Source: Synechococcus sp. SynAce01 (GTDB taxonomy: Bacteria > Cyanobacteriota > Cyanobacteriia > PCC-6307 > Cyanobiaceae). From it: a DNA stretch of 64,000 nucleotides. Below are positions 25,911 to 34,711 of this stretch, one piece after another (positions within the stretch are counted from its first letter, which is position 1; each line of letters begins with the position of its first letter). Under the pieces are notes generated by a model that was not told the origin of the DNA, did no database searches, and saw only the letters and a program-made list of their open reading frames with translations. Position numbers and translations under genes: made by a program. The stretch spans positions 1,922,001 to 1,986,000 of the forward strand of contig NZ_CP018091.1 of the NCBI RefSeq assembly GCF_001885215.1, read 5' to 3'.

Positions 25911-28724
25911 ATGCTCACTGTCGGCTCCGACGCCCCACGCCCCGAGGCGGGGCGCGATTCACCTGCCCCCCTTGCGCCTGGGATTCCCTCGGCTGAGGTG
26001 CCTGCCCTTGAGCAGCTCTTTCCGTTTCCGCTCGATCCCTTTCAGCACGAGGCGATCGATGCCCTCAACCAGGGGCATTCGGTGGTGGTCAGCGCTCCCA
26101 CGGGGTCCGGCAAAACCCTTGTGGGCGAATACGCCATCCACCGGGCCCTGGCCCACGGCCAGAAGGTGTTCTACACCACGCCGCTGAAGGCCCTCTCCAA
26201 CCAGAAACTGCGCGATTTCCGCGAGCAGTTCGGTGCCGATCAAGTCGGCCTGATGACCGGTGATCTGAGCACGAACCGGGAGGCTCCGATCGTGGTGATG
26301 ACCACCGAGATCTTCCGCAACATGCTTTACGCGGAGGTGGATCGCGGCGACGACCCCCTCGCCGATGTGGAGGCGGTGGTGCTCGATGAGTGCCACTACA
26401 TGAACGACTCCCAGCGCGGCACAGTCTGGGAAGAATCGATCATTCATTGCCCACCGGCGGTGCAGCTGGTGGCGCTCTCGGCCACCGTGGCCAACGCCGG
26501 CCAGCTCACCGACTGGATCGAGCGGGTGCATGGCCCCACCACCCTGGTGATGAGTGATCACCGGCCGGTGCCCCTGGCCTTCAGCTTCTGCAGTGCCAAG
26601 GGGCTGCATCCCCTGCTCAACGACGAGAAGACGGGCCTGCATCCCAACTGCAAGGTGTGGCGCGCTCCAAAAGGCGAGCGTCGCAAGGGCAAGAGTTCGA
26701 GACCACCCCAGCCGGAGGCCGCCCCCCTGCCCTTCGTGGTGGCCCAGATGGCCGAGCGCGACATGCTGCCGGCCATCTATTTCATCTTCAGCCGCCGCGC
26801 CTGCGACAAGGCGGTGCGCGACCTCGGCCGGATCTGCCTGGTCAGCGAGGCGGAGCAGGCGGTGATCGACCGCCGCCTTGACGCCTTCGTGGCGGCCACG
26901 CCTGAGGCGGTGCGGGAGGGCGGCCACGCCGACGCGCTCAGGCGGGGGATTGCCTCACACCACGCCGGGGTGCTGCCGGCCTGGAAGGAACTGATCGAGG
27001 AACTCTTCCAGCAGGGGTTGGTCAAGGTGGTGTTTGCCACCGAAACCCTGGCGGCCGGCATCAACATGCCGGCGCGCACCACGGTGATCTCGGCCCTCTC
27101 GAAGCGAACCGAGCGGGGCCACCGGCCGCTGATGGGCAGTGAGTTCCTGCAGATGGCGGGCCGGGCCGGGCGGCGTGGCCTAGACGTGCAGGGCTATGTC
27201 GTCACGGTGCAGAGCCGTTTCGAAGGGGTGCGTGAAGCCGGAACGCTGGCCACCAGCCCGGCTGATCCGCTCGTGAGCCAGTTCACGCCCAGCTACGGCA
27301 TGGTGCTCAACTTGCTGCAGCGCTATGAGCTGGCCAAGGCCAAGCAACTGGTGGAACGCAGCTTCGGCCGCTACCTGGCCACCCTCGATCTGCTCGACGA
27401 CGAAGCCCGCATCCTGGAACTGCGCCAGCAACTCGACACGCTCAGTGGCCCGGTCAGCGATGTGCCCTGGGAAGCCTTTGAGGTTTATGAGAAACAGCGC
27501 GAGCGGCTGAGGGAGGAGCGGCGCCTGCTGCGCATCCTGCAGCAGCAGGCCGAGGAGACCCTGGCCAACGAACTCACTTTGGCCCTGCAGTTCGCCAGCG
27601 AAGGAACCCTGGTGAGCCTCAAGGCACCCCAGCTCAAGGGCCGGGTCACCCCGGCGGTGATCGTTGAGAAGCTGCAGGGTCCGGGCCAATTCCCCCTGTT
27701 GCTCTGCCTCACCGACGAGAACGTCTGGATCCTGGTGCCCTGCCAGGGCGTGGTGAGCCTGCATGCCGAGCTGAGTTGCCTGCAGGTGGGCCAGGCTGCG
27801 GCGCCCGAGCTGCGCCATGCCGGTGAGTTGCGCCACGGCGATCAGGCCAGTGGCGGCCTGGCCCTGGCGGTGGGCTCGATGGCCAGCCGCCACGACATGG
27901 TCACCCCCCAGTACGACCTGGCTGGTGAGGTGCGCAGCCAGGCCGAGCTGGTGGCGGAACAGGAGAGGGAACTCGAGCTGCACCCCGCCCACCGCTGGGG
28001 AGACCGCCGCCAGCTCAAGAAGCAACGGCGGCGCATGGAGGAGCTGGATCTGGAGATCGAGGAACGCCAGCGCCTGCTGCACCATCGCTCCAATCGCCAT
28101 TGGGACACGTTTCTCTCCTTGATCGAGATCCTGCGCTTCTTCGGTGCGCTCGATGGCCCCGATGGCCTCGAGCCCACCGAAGTGGGCCGCACCGTGGCGG
28201 CCCTGCGTGGTGATAACGAGCTCTGGCTGGGCCTGGCCCTGATGAGCGGCCACCTCGATGCCCTCAACCCGGCCGAGCTGGCCGCGGTGTTCGAGGCGAT
28301 CAGCACCGAAGTGAACCGGCCGGATCTCTGGAGCGGCTTCCTCTCACCGCCCCTGGCGGAAGAGGCCCTGCACGATCTCGGCGGGCTGCGCCGCGAGCTG
28401 CTGCGCCAGCAGGAGAAGGCCGGGGTGGTGGTGCCGGCCTGGTGGGAACCGGAGTTGATGGGTCTGGTCCATGCCTGGGCCACCGGCACCAGCTGGAGCG
28501 ACCTGATCGCCAATACCTCCTTGGATGAGGGCGATGTGGTGCGCATCCTGCGCCGCACCGTCGACCTGCTGGCCCAGGTTCCCTATGCCGAAGCGATCAG
28601 CGCCCAGCTGCGCACCACAGCCCGCCAGGCCCTGCGGGCGATCAACCGCTTCCCGGTCTGCGAACTGCAGGATTCAGCGCCCGCTCCGCCTGCCACGCAG
28701 GATCCGATGTTATCTGGTAGTTGA
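25911..28724 (+). CDS. Ski2/Mtr4-type DEAD/DEAH-box RNA helicase with DSHCT domain
   Basis: A 937-residue superfamily 2 helicase. Walker A is APTGSGKT (62-69), motif II is DECH (158-161), and motif VI is MAGRAGRRG from about 415. The C-terminal third (LELHPAHRWGD... to IEILRFFGAL and beyond) matches the DSHCT domain of Ski2/Mtr4 proteins, related to chloroplast ISE2. It probably unwinds structured RNA for processing or decay. ATG at 25911 is preferred; a TTG two codons earlier is possible. Confidence 0.92.
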   Translation: MLTVGSDAPRPEAGRDSPAPLAPGIPSAEVPALEQLFPFPLDPFQHEAIDALNQGHSVVVSAPTGSGKTLVGEYAIHRALAHGQKVFYTTPLKALSNQKLRDFREQFGADQVGLMTGDLSTNREAPIVVMTTEIFRNMLYAEVDRGDDPLADVEAVVLDECHYMNDSQRGTVWEESIIHCPPAVQLVALSATVANAGQLTDWIERVHGPTTLVMSDHRPVPLAFSFCSAKGLHPLLNDEKTGLHPNCKVWRAPKGERRKGKSSRPPQPEAAPLPFVVAQMAERDMLPAIYFIFSRRACDKAVRDLGRICLVSEAEQAVIDRRLDAFVAATPEAVREGGHADALRRGIASHHAGVLPAWKELIEELFQQGLVKVVFATETLAAGINMPARTTVISALSKRTERGHRPLMGSEFLQMAGRAGRRGLDVQGYVVTVQSRFEGVREAGTLATSPADPLVSQFTPSYGMVLNLLQRYELAKAKQLVERSFGRYLATLDLLDDEARILELRQQLDTLSGPVSDVPWEAFEVYEKQRERLREERRLLRILQQQAEETLANELTLALQFASEGTLVSLKAPQLKGRVTPAVIVEKLQGPGQFPLLLCLTDENVWILVPCQGVVSLHAELSCLQVGQAAAPELRHAGELRHGDQASGGLALAVGSMASRHDMVTPQYDLAGEVRSQAELVAEQERELELHPAHRWGDRRQLKKQRRRMEELDLEIEERQRLLHHRSNRHWDTFLSLIEILRFFGALDGPDGLEPTEVGRTVAALRGDNELWLGLALMSGHLDALNPAELAAVFEAISTEVNRPDLWSGFLSPPLAEEALHDLGGLRRELLRQQEKAGVVVPAWWEPELMGLVHAWATGTSWSDLIANTSLDEGDVVRILRRTVDLLAQVPYAEAISAQLRTTARQALRAINRFPVCELQDSAPAPPATQDPMLSGS

Positions 28725-29274
28725 GCATGGACCATTTGCAGCTGCTGGAATCCGGTTGATTTGCCTGCAACATCCGTCCCGATTCTTTATTTGAGTGGAG
28801 CGTCACTCAAAAGTTAAAATTAGAAAAATAAAGGTGAACTGGCGACTATCAAGCATAGCGAACAAGTCAATGATCGCTTCTTCTGATGACGCCAAAAACT
28901 CTCTGCAGAATCTTCAGCGATAGCTGGCAGGCTGGATATGGCAAGATCAACAGTCTTCGAAGTCAGTCTGAAAGGTCTGGTCTGCTTATTGGCCTTGTTA
29001 TTGATCTTGGCGAAACCGATCCAATTCCAATAGGTAATCTGCTTGCCTGCCTCCTGATCAGGCCGGTCATTAGTGAGACAGTACCAAGATGAGACAGTAC
29101 CCAGCTTTCTAGGCTTGATGCCTCTTTCCGTGGGTGATGGTCTGTTGGAAGGCAAACTTCCTATGGATCTGTTGGTGGCTTAGACGCGATGATCTTAAGG
29201 GCAGTACTAATGAATGGCGTACAGCGCCAGAACGGTTTCTCGTTGACTCACACCCCTGACTTTGGGCCGATTCC
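28725..29274. other. 550-base AT-richer intergenic stretch
   Basis: No credible gene is seen here. Short frames on both strands (28886-29092 plus, 28820-29155 minus) have ordinary composition but no start context, motif or codon bias. The stretch holds the TGAGACAGTACC pair at 29074-29101 and looks like decayed foreign sequence. No tRNA or terminator could be recognised. Confidence 0.5.
29074..29101 (+). repeat. Two direct copies of TGAGACAGTACC
   Basis: Exact 12-base copies at 29074-29085 and 29090-29101, separated by four bases (AAGA). They could be an end of a lost insertion sequence, a regulator site or a small duplication. No transposase remnant is recognised nearby. Confidence 0.6.
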
Positions 29275-30504
29275 ATGCTCCGCTTCCTCCACACGGCTGA
29301 CTGGCAGCTTGGCAAGCCCTATGCCCGCGTCAGCGATGCTGACAAGCGGGCCCGTCTCAGGCAGGAGCGGCTGACTGCCATTACCCGGCTTGGGTCTGTG
29401 GCGCGCCAGCAGGGGGCGGCCTTTATTGTGGTGGCTGGGGATCTCTTCGATTCTCCCCAGCCCACCCGCGCAGACGTGTCGGCGGCCTGCAGTGCCATTG
29501 GAGCCCTGAAACTTCCGGTTCTGGTGATCCCTGGCAACCACGACCATGGCGGTGCCGGCAGTCTGTGGCAGGAGGCCTATTTCAAGGAGGAGCGAGCCCA
29601 GCTGGCTCCCAACCTGCAGGTTCTGCTGGACCGCCAGCCCTTTGCATTGGGCACGATTGGGCTGGCAGGTGGCGTAGTGCTGCCCTGTCCGCTGCTGCGC
29701 AAAGCCGAGCCCCTGGATCCCACTGCCTGGTTGCGACATCTCGACTTTTCGCCCTGGGTCGATCAACCACGCATCGCCATCGCCCATGGTTCGATCCAGG
29801 GCTTTGGGGCACTCGAGAGCTCCGACACCGACGACGAGAACCCACCGGTGCCCACCAACCGCATCGATCTGTCCTCCCTTCCCGCCGCCGAGATCGACTA
29901 CATCGCCCTCGGCGATTGGCATGGGCTCAAGCAGGTGGGGCCGCGGGCTTGGTACGCAGGCTGTCACGAGATGGACCGCTTCCCCCGCTCCGCCGATTAC
30001 TGCTCCGGTCAGGTGCTGGTGGTGAGCGTTGCCCGTGGCGCCCTCCCTGATGTTGTTCCGCTGCCCACGGGCGGCCTGCGTTGGCACCATCTCCACCATC
30101 GCTTCAACAGTGACGACGATCTCGGGCGTCTGGAGCAGTTGCTGCGCGAGGCGATCGGTTCGCGCAGCAATGAAGATCTACTGCTGCTCGAACTCGACGG
30201 CAGCCTCAGCCTGGCGATGGCAACCCGGTTGCAGGATCTGCTGGAGCGCCTGGAGGCCCGGCTGCTGCGGCTCAAACGGCGTGATCGCACCAGCGTTGCC
30301 CCCGATCCAGCCGAGTTGCGCCAGCTCACCGAGCGCGCCGGTGATCCACTGGTCGCTCGGGTGGCCCAGCGGCTGCAGCAACTGATTGAAGCCGGCGAGG
30401 GCGGTGGCGATTCCGCTGCTGCTGATGAGCTGGCCCGCATGGGTCTGCGTGAGTTGCACCGCGCTTGCCTAAGTGGCCATGCCGAAACGGCTGGCTCCCC
30501 TTAG
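29275..30504 (+). CDS. SbcD-like DNA repair exonuclease (metallophosphoesterase)
   Basis: A 409-residue calcineurin-like phosphoesterase. Metal-binding blocks appear in order: HTADWQLGK (6-14), AGDLFD (about 58), GNHDHG (about 87) and IALGDWHGL (about 211). With the next gene it forms an SbcCD/Mre11-Rad50-like pair, or more closely the YhaO/YhaN pair, acting on DNA ends and hairpins. The C-terminal 150 residues include Arg/Leu-rich helices that could bind the ATPase partner. The ATG at 29275 directly precedes the conserved strand. Confidence 0.88.
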   Translation: MLRFLHTADWQLGKPYARVSDADKRARLRQERLTAITRLGSVARQQGAAFIVVAGDLFDSPQPTRADVSAACSAIGALKLPVLVIPGNHDHGGAGSLWQEAYFKEERAQLAPNLQVLLDRQPFALGTIGLAGGVVLPCPLLRKAEPLDPTAWLRHLDFSPWVDQPRIAIAHGSIQGFGALESSDTDDENPPVPTNRIDLSSLPAAEIDYIALGDWHGLKQVGPRAWYAGCHEMDRFPRSADYCSGQVLVVSVARGALPDVVPLPTGGLRWHHLHHRFNSDDDLGRLEQLLREAIGSRSNEDLLLLELDGSLSLAMATRLQDLLERLEARLLRLKRRDRTSVAPDPAELRQLTERAGDPLVARVAQRLQQLIEAGEGGGDSAAADELARMGLRELHRACLSGHAETAGSP

Positions 30505-30558
30505 ACCCGCAGCCATCACCACCACGCCTCACGGCTCAGACCGGAGAGAACCAACCCC

Positions 30559-33351
30559 ATGCGCCTGCTCTCTGCTCGAGTCCGCGACTACCGCCTCCAC
30601 CGTGATCTGGCGTTGGCGTTCGATCCACGATTCACGGTGATTGCTGGCCCGAACCAGTCCGGCAAGAGCACCATCGCCGAAGCCCTCCACCGCGCCCTGT
30701 TCTTGCCGGTCAAGACCGGCGGCAGCGTGCTTGATGCGATGAAGAGCGACCCTTTCATGGCCGATCCCGAGGTGGAATTGGCCTTCAGCTGCGCCGGTGA
30801 CAGCTGGGTCCTGCGCAAACGCTTTGCCGGCACCCGGGGCAGCGTTTCGCTGCAGGATTCCGGAGGCCGGAGCCTGCAGGGAGAGGCGGCAGAGGAACGG
30901 CTGGCCCAGCTGATTGGTACGGCAGCTGTGGCCCGCACCCGTGCGGCGGCTGAGCAGCTCAAGGAACGTTGGGGGCATTTGTGGGTGTGGCAGGGATCCT
31001 CCAGCGACAACCCTCTCGGCCTGCCCAGTTCCAGCTACGACCATGACCGCTTGGTCGAGCGGCTGCAGGCCGGTGCCGACCTGGGGGTGCAATCGCCCCT
31101 TGATCTGGCCGTGCTCGACGACATCCAGAGGCGCTGGGCTGAGGTGTTCACAGCCGGAGGCAGCAACCGCACACCCCAGGTGCGCAAGGGATCAGCCCTG
31201 CAACGAGCCGCCGCCGCCGCCGCTGCAGCCCGCAATGATCTCAAGGACATCGAGGACAGCCTGCAGCAGCAGCAGGGGTTCCAGCAGGCGTTTGATCAGG
31301 CTGTCGACATTCAGGTACGCATGGCTTCTGAGCTGCCCCGCTGCAGCGAAGAGCGCCAGGCCCTTGAAGGCCGCCTGCGCCGCAGCCGGGAACTGATCAC
31401 CCGTGTGAACCAGGAGCGCCCTGTGCTAACGGGTCTGCGCAAAGAGTTTGACGATCGCGTGGCCGACAGGGACCAGCTGGACCACCAGCGCAAGCAGGCC
31501 GCAGCGCTCGAAGCTGCTCTGGCTCCGAAGACACGGCAGCAGGTTGATCTCAACAGCCGGCACCGAGCCGTTGAGCAGCAGCGTCAGTTGGCCCGCGGCC
31601 AGCTCGAAAGCCTGCGGCAGGCCAGTGCAGAGCGCACGGCTTGGGCAGAGGGGATCGAGCAACGGCTGCGTTGGTCCCGCCTCGAGCAGCGCCGGCAGCA
31701 ACTTGCCAGCCGTCTGCGGGCTGGCGAGCAGCTTCAGGCGAATCTGGCGTCGCTGGAGAAGGATCTCGCTCTGCTCCCGGGGATCGATGCACAGGCGGTG
31801 GATCGTCTGCGCCAGCGGCAGCAGGCGCTGCAGGCTGCCCGGGTCAGGGCCGAGGCGATGGCCGCCGGCATCGAGGTGATCCGCGCCGGCCAACCGGTGC
31901 GGATCAATGGGGACCTGTTGGCGAGTGGCGGCACCAGGACGCTCTCTGCCACCGCCGTTCTTGAGGTGGGCGACAACGTCGAGCTGCGCTTGGTCCCGGG
32001 AGGAGGAACAACGGCCGCCGAGGCCCAGCAGCAGCTGGAGGCGAGTGAGGCCGCCCTCAGCAAGGAGCTGGCGCGCTGGCAGCTCGACTCCGTGGATGCC
32101 GCCGCCACAGCGGAGCGGCGTCGCAGCGACCTGCTGGGTGAGCGGGAACGGCTGCTGGAGCAGCGCGGTGCAGAGGATCCGGCCTCCATTCGTCAACAAC
32201 TGGATGAGTTGCGGGAGCAGATGGATGCGCACGCCGCTGACTTCGCCCCTACCAACGCCAACGCCAACTCCAACTACAACGCCAACGCAGACTCCAACTC
32301 CGATTCCGACTCAGGCCTCGATCAGGACCCTGAGACTCTGATGGCCCGGCTGGAGTCCGACCTGCGGATCGCCCGGATCGCCAGGACGCAGGCCCTCGAT
32401 GCCGAGCAGCGGCAGCTGCATTTTGTCCAGGAGGCCGAGAGCGCGCTCGATTCGCTTCTGAACGCGCTCAAGTCCGCCGACTTGGCCCTCAACGAGAGTC
32501 GGAACCAGCTGCTTGAGGCCAGGACCCGAATCGATGCCGTGTTGCAGCGCCGCGGCTCTAGCGAAGCCCTGGCGGCTGAAATCGCTGGCCTGGATGAACG
32601 CCGCCAGCGTGGAGCGGCCCAGCTCAGTGAGCTTGAGGCGGAATTATCCGCTCTGGCTCCGGAGGACCTGCAGCGCCAGGCCCAGGCTCTGGATCGAACC
32701 ATCCGCTCGCTGCAGCAGCAGGAACGGGAGGCGAGCGAGGCCCGCATCCGCGCCGAGGGGAAGCTGCAGGGCGATGGGCAGGTGGATCGCCAGGCTGAGC
32801 TGGAGCAAAAGCAAGCCGATCTGGAGTCGCGGCTTTCCGAGCTCGAGCGCCTCCAGAAGGAGGCCGACATTCTCTCGCTGCTGCGGCGTTTGCTGGAGGA
32901 AGAACAGAACGCCATGGCCAGCCAGTACGCCGCGCCTCTGACCAAGCGCATTGGCGCCTACCTGGCCCATGTCTTCCCGGAGGCTCCGCGCGCGAGCCTG
33001 GCCTACGACGCCCGCGGCGGCTTCGGCAGCCTTCGGTGGCGCCGTGGCAACGAGGCGGCCTTTGCCTTCGAGCTGCTCAGCACCGGTGCCCGTGAGCAGT
33101 TCGCTGCCGCCCTGCGGGTGGCCATGGCCGAGGTGCTGGCGGAGGCCTACGACGGCAGCCTGCCCCTGGTGTTTGACGACGCTTTCGCCCATTCCGATCC
33201 AGAGCGCCAGGCCGGCGTCCAGCACATGCTGCAAGAGGCCGCCGACCGGGGGCTGCAGGTGATTCTGTTGACCTGTGATCCGGCCTCAACCATGGCGATT
33301 GAACCGGCGGGCCGGGTGTGGTTGGGCGGGGCTGGCTCCCCGATGCCGTAG
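30559..33351 (+). CDS. SbcC/Rad50/YhaN-like coiled-coil ATPase
   Basis: A 930-residue SMC-like protein. Walker A GPNQSGKST is at 30-38, the ABC signature ELLSTGAREQF near 838 and Walker B PLVFDDAF near 869. Long coiled coils fill about 195-430 and 495-820. They are interrupted by a small beta-rich part (about 430-495, with VIRAGQPVRINGD), as in YhaN-type proteins. No CxxC zinc hook is present. An unusual Asn/Asp dipeptide repeat lies at about 565-586. The gene follows the SbcD-like gene by 54 bases and is its partner. Confidence 0.88.
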   Translation: MRLLSARVRDYRLHRDLALAFDPRFTVIAGPNQSGKSTIAEALHRALFLPVKTGGSVLDAMKSDPFMADPEVELAFSCAGDSWVLRKRFAGTRGSVSLQDSGGRSLQGEAAEERLAQLIGTAAVARTRAAAEQLKERWGHLWVWQGSSSDNPLGLPSSSYDHDRLVERLQAGADLGVQSPLDLAVLDDIQRRWAEVFTAGGSNRTPQVRKGSALQRAAAAAAAARNDLKDIEDSLQQQQGFQQAFDQAVDIQVRMASELPRCSEERQALEGRLRRSRELITRVNQERPVLTGLRKEFDDRVADRDQLDHQRKQAAALEAALAPKTRQQVDLNSRHRAVEQQRQLARGQLESLRQASAERTAWAEGIEQRLRWSRLEQRRQQLASRLRAGEQLQANLASLEKDLALLPGIDAQAVDRLRQRQQALQAARVRAEAMAAGIEVIRAGQPVRINGDLLASGGTRTLSATAVLEVGDNVELRLVPGGGTTAAEAQQQLEASEAALSKELARWQLDSVDAAATAERRRSDLLGERERLLEQRGAEDPASIRQQLDELREQMDAHAADFAPTNANANSNYNANADSNSDSDSGLDQDPETLMARLESDLRIARIARTQALDAEQRQLHFVQEAESALDSLLNALKSADLALNESRNQLLEARTRIDAVLQRRGSSEALAAEIAGLDERRQRGAAQLSELEAELSALAPEDLQRQAQALDRTIRSLQQQEREASEARIRAEGKLQGDGQVDRQAELEQKQADLESRLSELERLQKEADILSLLRRLLEEEQNAMASQYAAPLTKRIGAYLAHVFPEAPRASLAYDARGGFGSLRWRRGNEAAFAFELLSTGAREQFAAALRVAMAEVLAEAYDGSLPLVFDDAFAHSDPERQAGVQHMLQEAADRGLQVILLTCDPASTMAIEPAGRVWLGGAGSPMP
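32251..32316 (+). repeat. Hexanucleotide repeat inside the SbcC-like gene
   Basis: About eleven imperfect 6-base units of the form NCC-AAC (later drifting to NCC-GAT/GAC), in frame. They encode alternating Ala/Ser/Thr and Asn/Asp at residues 565-586. The unit length and gradual decay suggest replication-slippage expansion. Confidence 0.8.
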
Positions 33352-33398
33352 CCGCCTGCTGCGCCAGTTCAAGATGGCCGGGAAGGCGACCGGATGCC

Positions 33399-33770
33399 AT
33401 GCCCTGGTTCGTGAAGCTCGAAGAAGGCGTGGTCGACCGCGCCCGCTTCGATCGTTTTCTCCCCGACCATCTCACCTGGGTCAGGGAGCTTGAGCGGCTG
33501 GGCCATCACCCGAGTACGGGCTACTGGCGCGAGTCACTCGGCAGGAATGGCAGCGGTGCCGGTGGCATGCTCCTGTTCCAGGCCCATGATTTTGCAGAAG
33601 CCGAAGCGATCGTGCGCGGCGACCCGCTCATCGCCTCTGGCTGCGTGAGCTGGATCTTGCATGAATGGCGGGTCGTGGCGGGGGAACTGGGCCGTGGCAG
33701 AACGCCTAATGGCGAGCCAAAGTCAAAGCCAGACTCAAAGCTAGAGCCAGACGCAGAGCAGAAGTCTTGA
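33399..33770 (+). CDS. YCII-related domain protein
   Basis: A 123-residue protein. Residues 1-95 (MPWFVKLEEGVVDRARF, HLTWVREL, GGMLLFQAHDFAEAEAIV) match the YCII fold, a ferredoxin-like dimer with a possible His/Asp active site, often of unknown substrate. The start at 33399 is chosen since the fold begins there. The last 20 residues are a Lys/Pro/Asp/Glu-rich low-complexity tail made by a degenerate repeat. It follows the SbcC-like gene by 47 bases. Confidence 0.75.
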   Translation: MPWFVKLEEGVVDRARFDRFLPDHLTWVRELERLGHHPSTGYWRESLGRNGSGAGGMLLFQAHDFAEAEAIVRGDPLIASGCVSWILHEWRVVAGELGRGRTPNGEPKSKPDSKLEPDAEQKS

Positions 33771-33776
33771 GCTGAT

Positions 33777-34301
33777 TCAGCTGCTCTTCGCGGCCCTGCC
33801 GAGCCCGTCGCTGCCTGCGCCGAAGAAGCTGGCCAGGCTGATCCCCGCCTCGTGGGCCGCCACGGTGACCTGCAGTTTCTGGTCCTCATCGAGCCCATCC
33901 CAGAAGGCGTGGAAGAGATCGAGCGAGGCCTTGCCGGCCCCCACGGCCCCCAGCAGCGAAAGGGGGAAGGCCAACCAGGGGAAAACCAGCAGCACTACGG
34001 AAAGCACCGCTCCGACGGCAACGCCGGTTTTGGCTGTTTCCAGGCTGGTGCTGAGGATCAGTTTCAACTGGGTGGCGCGGTCGATCTCACCTCGCTTGCG
34101 CAGGGCCTCGGTGCGCAGGGCGGTGAGCAGGGCCTGGTAGATCGCATAGGTGAGCACCCCACCGACGGTGGACTCGGAGATGAACTCACCACCACCGAAG
34201 GCACCGCCGTTGGCGTTGAGATCGACGCTGGCAAAGCCCGCCAGAGGAGCCACCTCCCAGCCGGCGCGTGGAATACGAAAAGGATCCTGTTCGCGGGACA
34301 T
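33777..34301 (-). CDS. Hypothetical membrane-associated protein
   Basis: A 174-residue protein starting at ATG 34301 (MSREQDPFRIPRAGWEVAP). A strongly hydrophobic stretch lies at about 92-124 (TGVAVGAVLSVVLLVFPWLA), enough for one or two membrane passes, after a charged helix. A Gly-rich segment NANGGAFGGGEF is at 29-40. No family is recognised. It is convergent with the YCII gene, stop to stop within seven bases. Upstream in-frame codons to 34433 lie in AT-rich sequence and are not likely coding. Confidence 0.55.
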   Translation of the reverse strand: MSREQDPFRIPRAGWEVAPLAGFASVDLNANGGAFGGGEFISESTVGGVLTYAIYQALLTALRTEALRKRGEIDRATQLKLILSTSLETAKTGVAVGAVLSVVLLVFPWLAFPLSLLGAVGAGKASLDLFHAFWDGLDEDQKLQVTVAAHEAGISLASFFGAGSDGLGRAAKSS

Positions 34302-34711
34302 GGCGGAGCTGCTAAGACGATAAGTCTGCTTCAAATCCTGCCGATTGGGCTGGCAACCGACGGACTGGCCTGCAGAACCTCTCGGAATAGGATGGATTTG
34401 ATTGCGGCGCCATTGGATGATGGATGGCAGCACATGGAACTAGAGGTATGGACACCCCTGCGAAGAGGCTTCCACAGAGGCCTTTGTGAGCTCAGTAAAA
34501 GCAACTTGTCAGTGATTTAAACTAGGCTTTGGGCTGTAATCACAGGTTTTTTGCTAAATCTTGTGTCGTGAACTTAGGCTGCCCATGAAGCTACATCCTG
34601 AAGTTTTTGACAGAAATTTATGATTATGATAAAATAATTATCTTCGCGATTAATTCCATACCTATCTCCAAAACCGCTAGCCGTCAGCAATTTGAGGCTG
34701 AGATTTCAAGC
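34302..34711. other. 410-base AT-rich intergenic stretch with a consensus promoter
   Basis: Divergent spacer between the hypothetical membrane protein (minus) and the HAD phosphatase (plus). Besides the promoter at 34607-34635, nothing gene-like is seen. In-frame codons upstream of the phosphatase can be read back to 34607, but that TTG is the -35 box itself. Confidence 0.6.
34607..34635 (+). promoter_or_regulatory. Consensus sigma-70 promoter of the HAD phosphatase gene
   Basis: TTGACA (34607-34612) and TAAAAT (34630-34635) are spaced by exactly 17 bases in an AT-rich stretch. Transcription would start near 34642, giving a leader of about 70 bases before the GTG at 34712. Confidence 0.75.

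Noticed and set aside
28820-29155. 111-codon minus-strand frame in the long gap
   Set aside because: No ribosome site, domain or codon bias; the composition is that of spacer.
34607-34711. N-terminal extension of the HAD phosphatase from TTG 34607
   Set aside because: The TTG is the -35 box of a consensus promoter and the region is AT-rich and unlike the gene.
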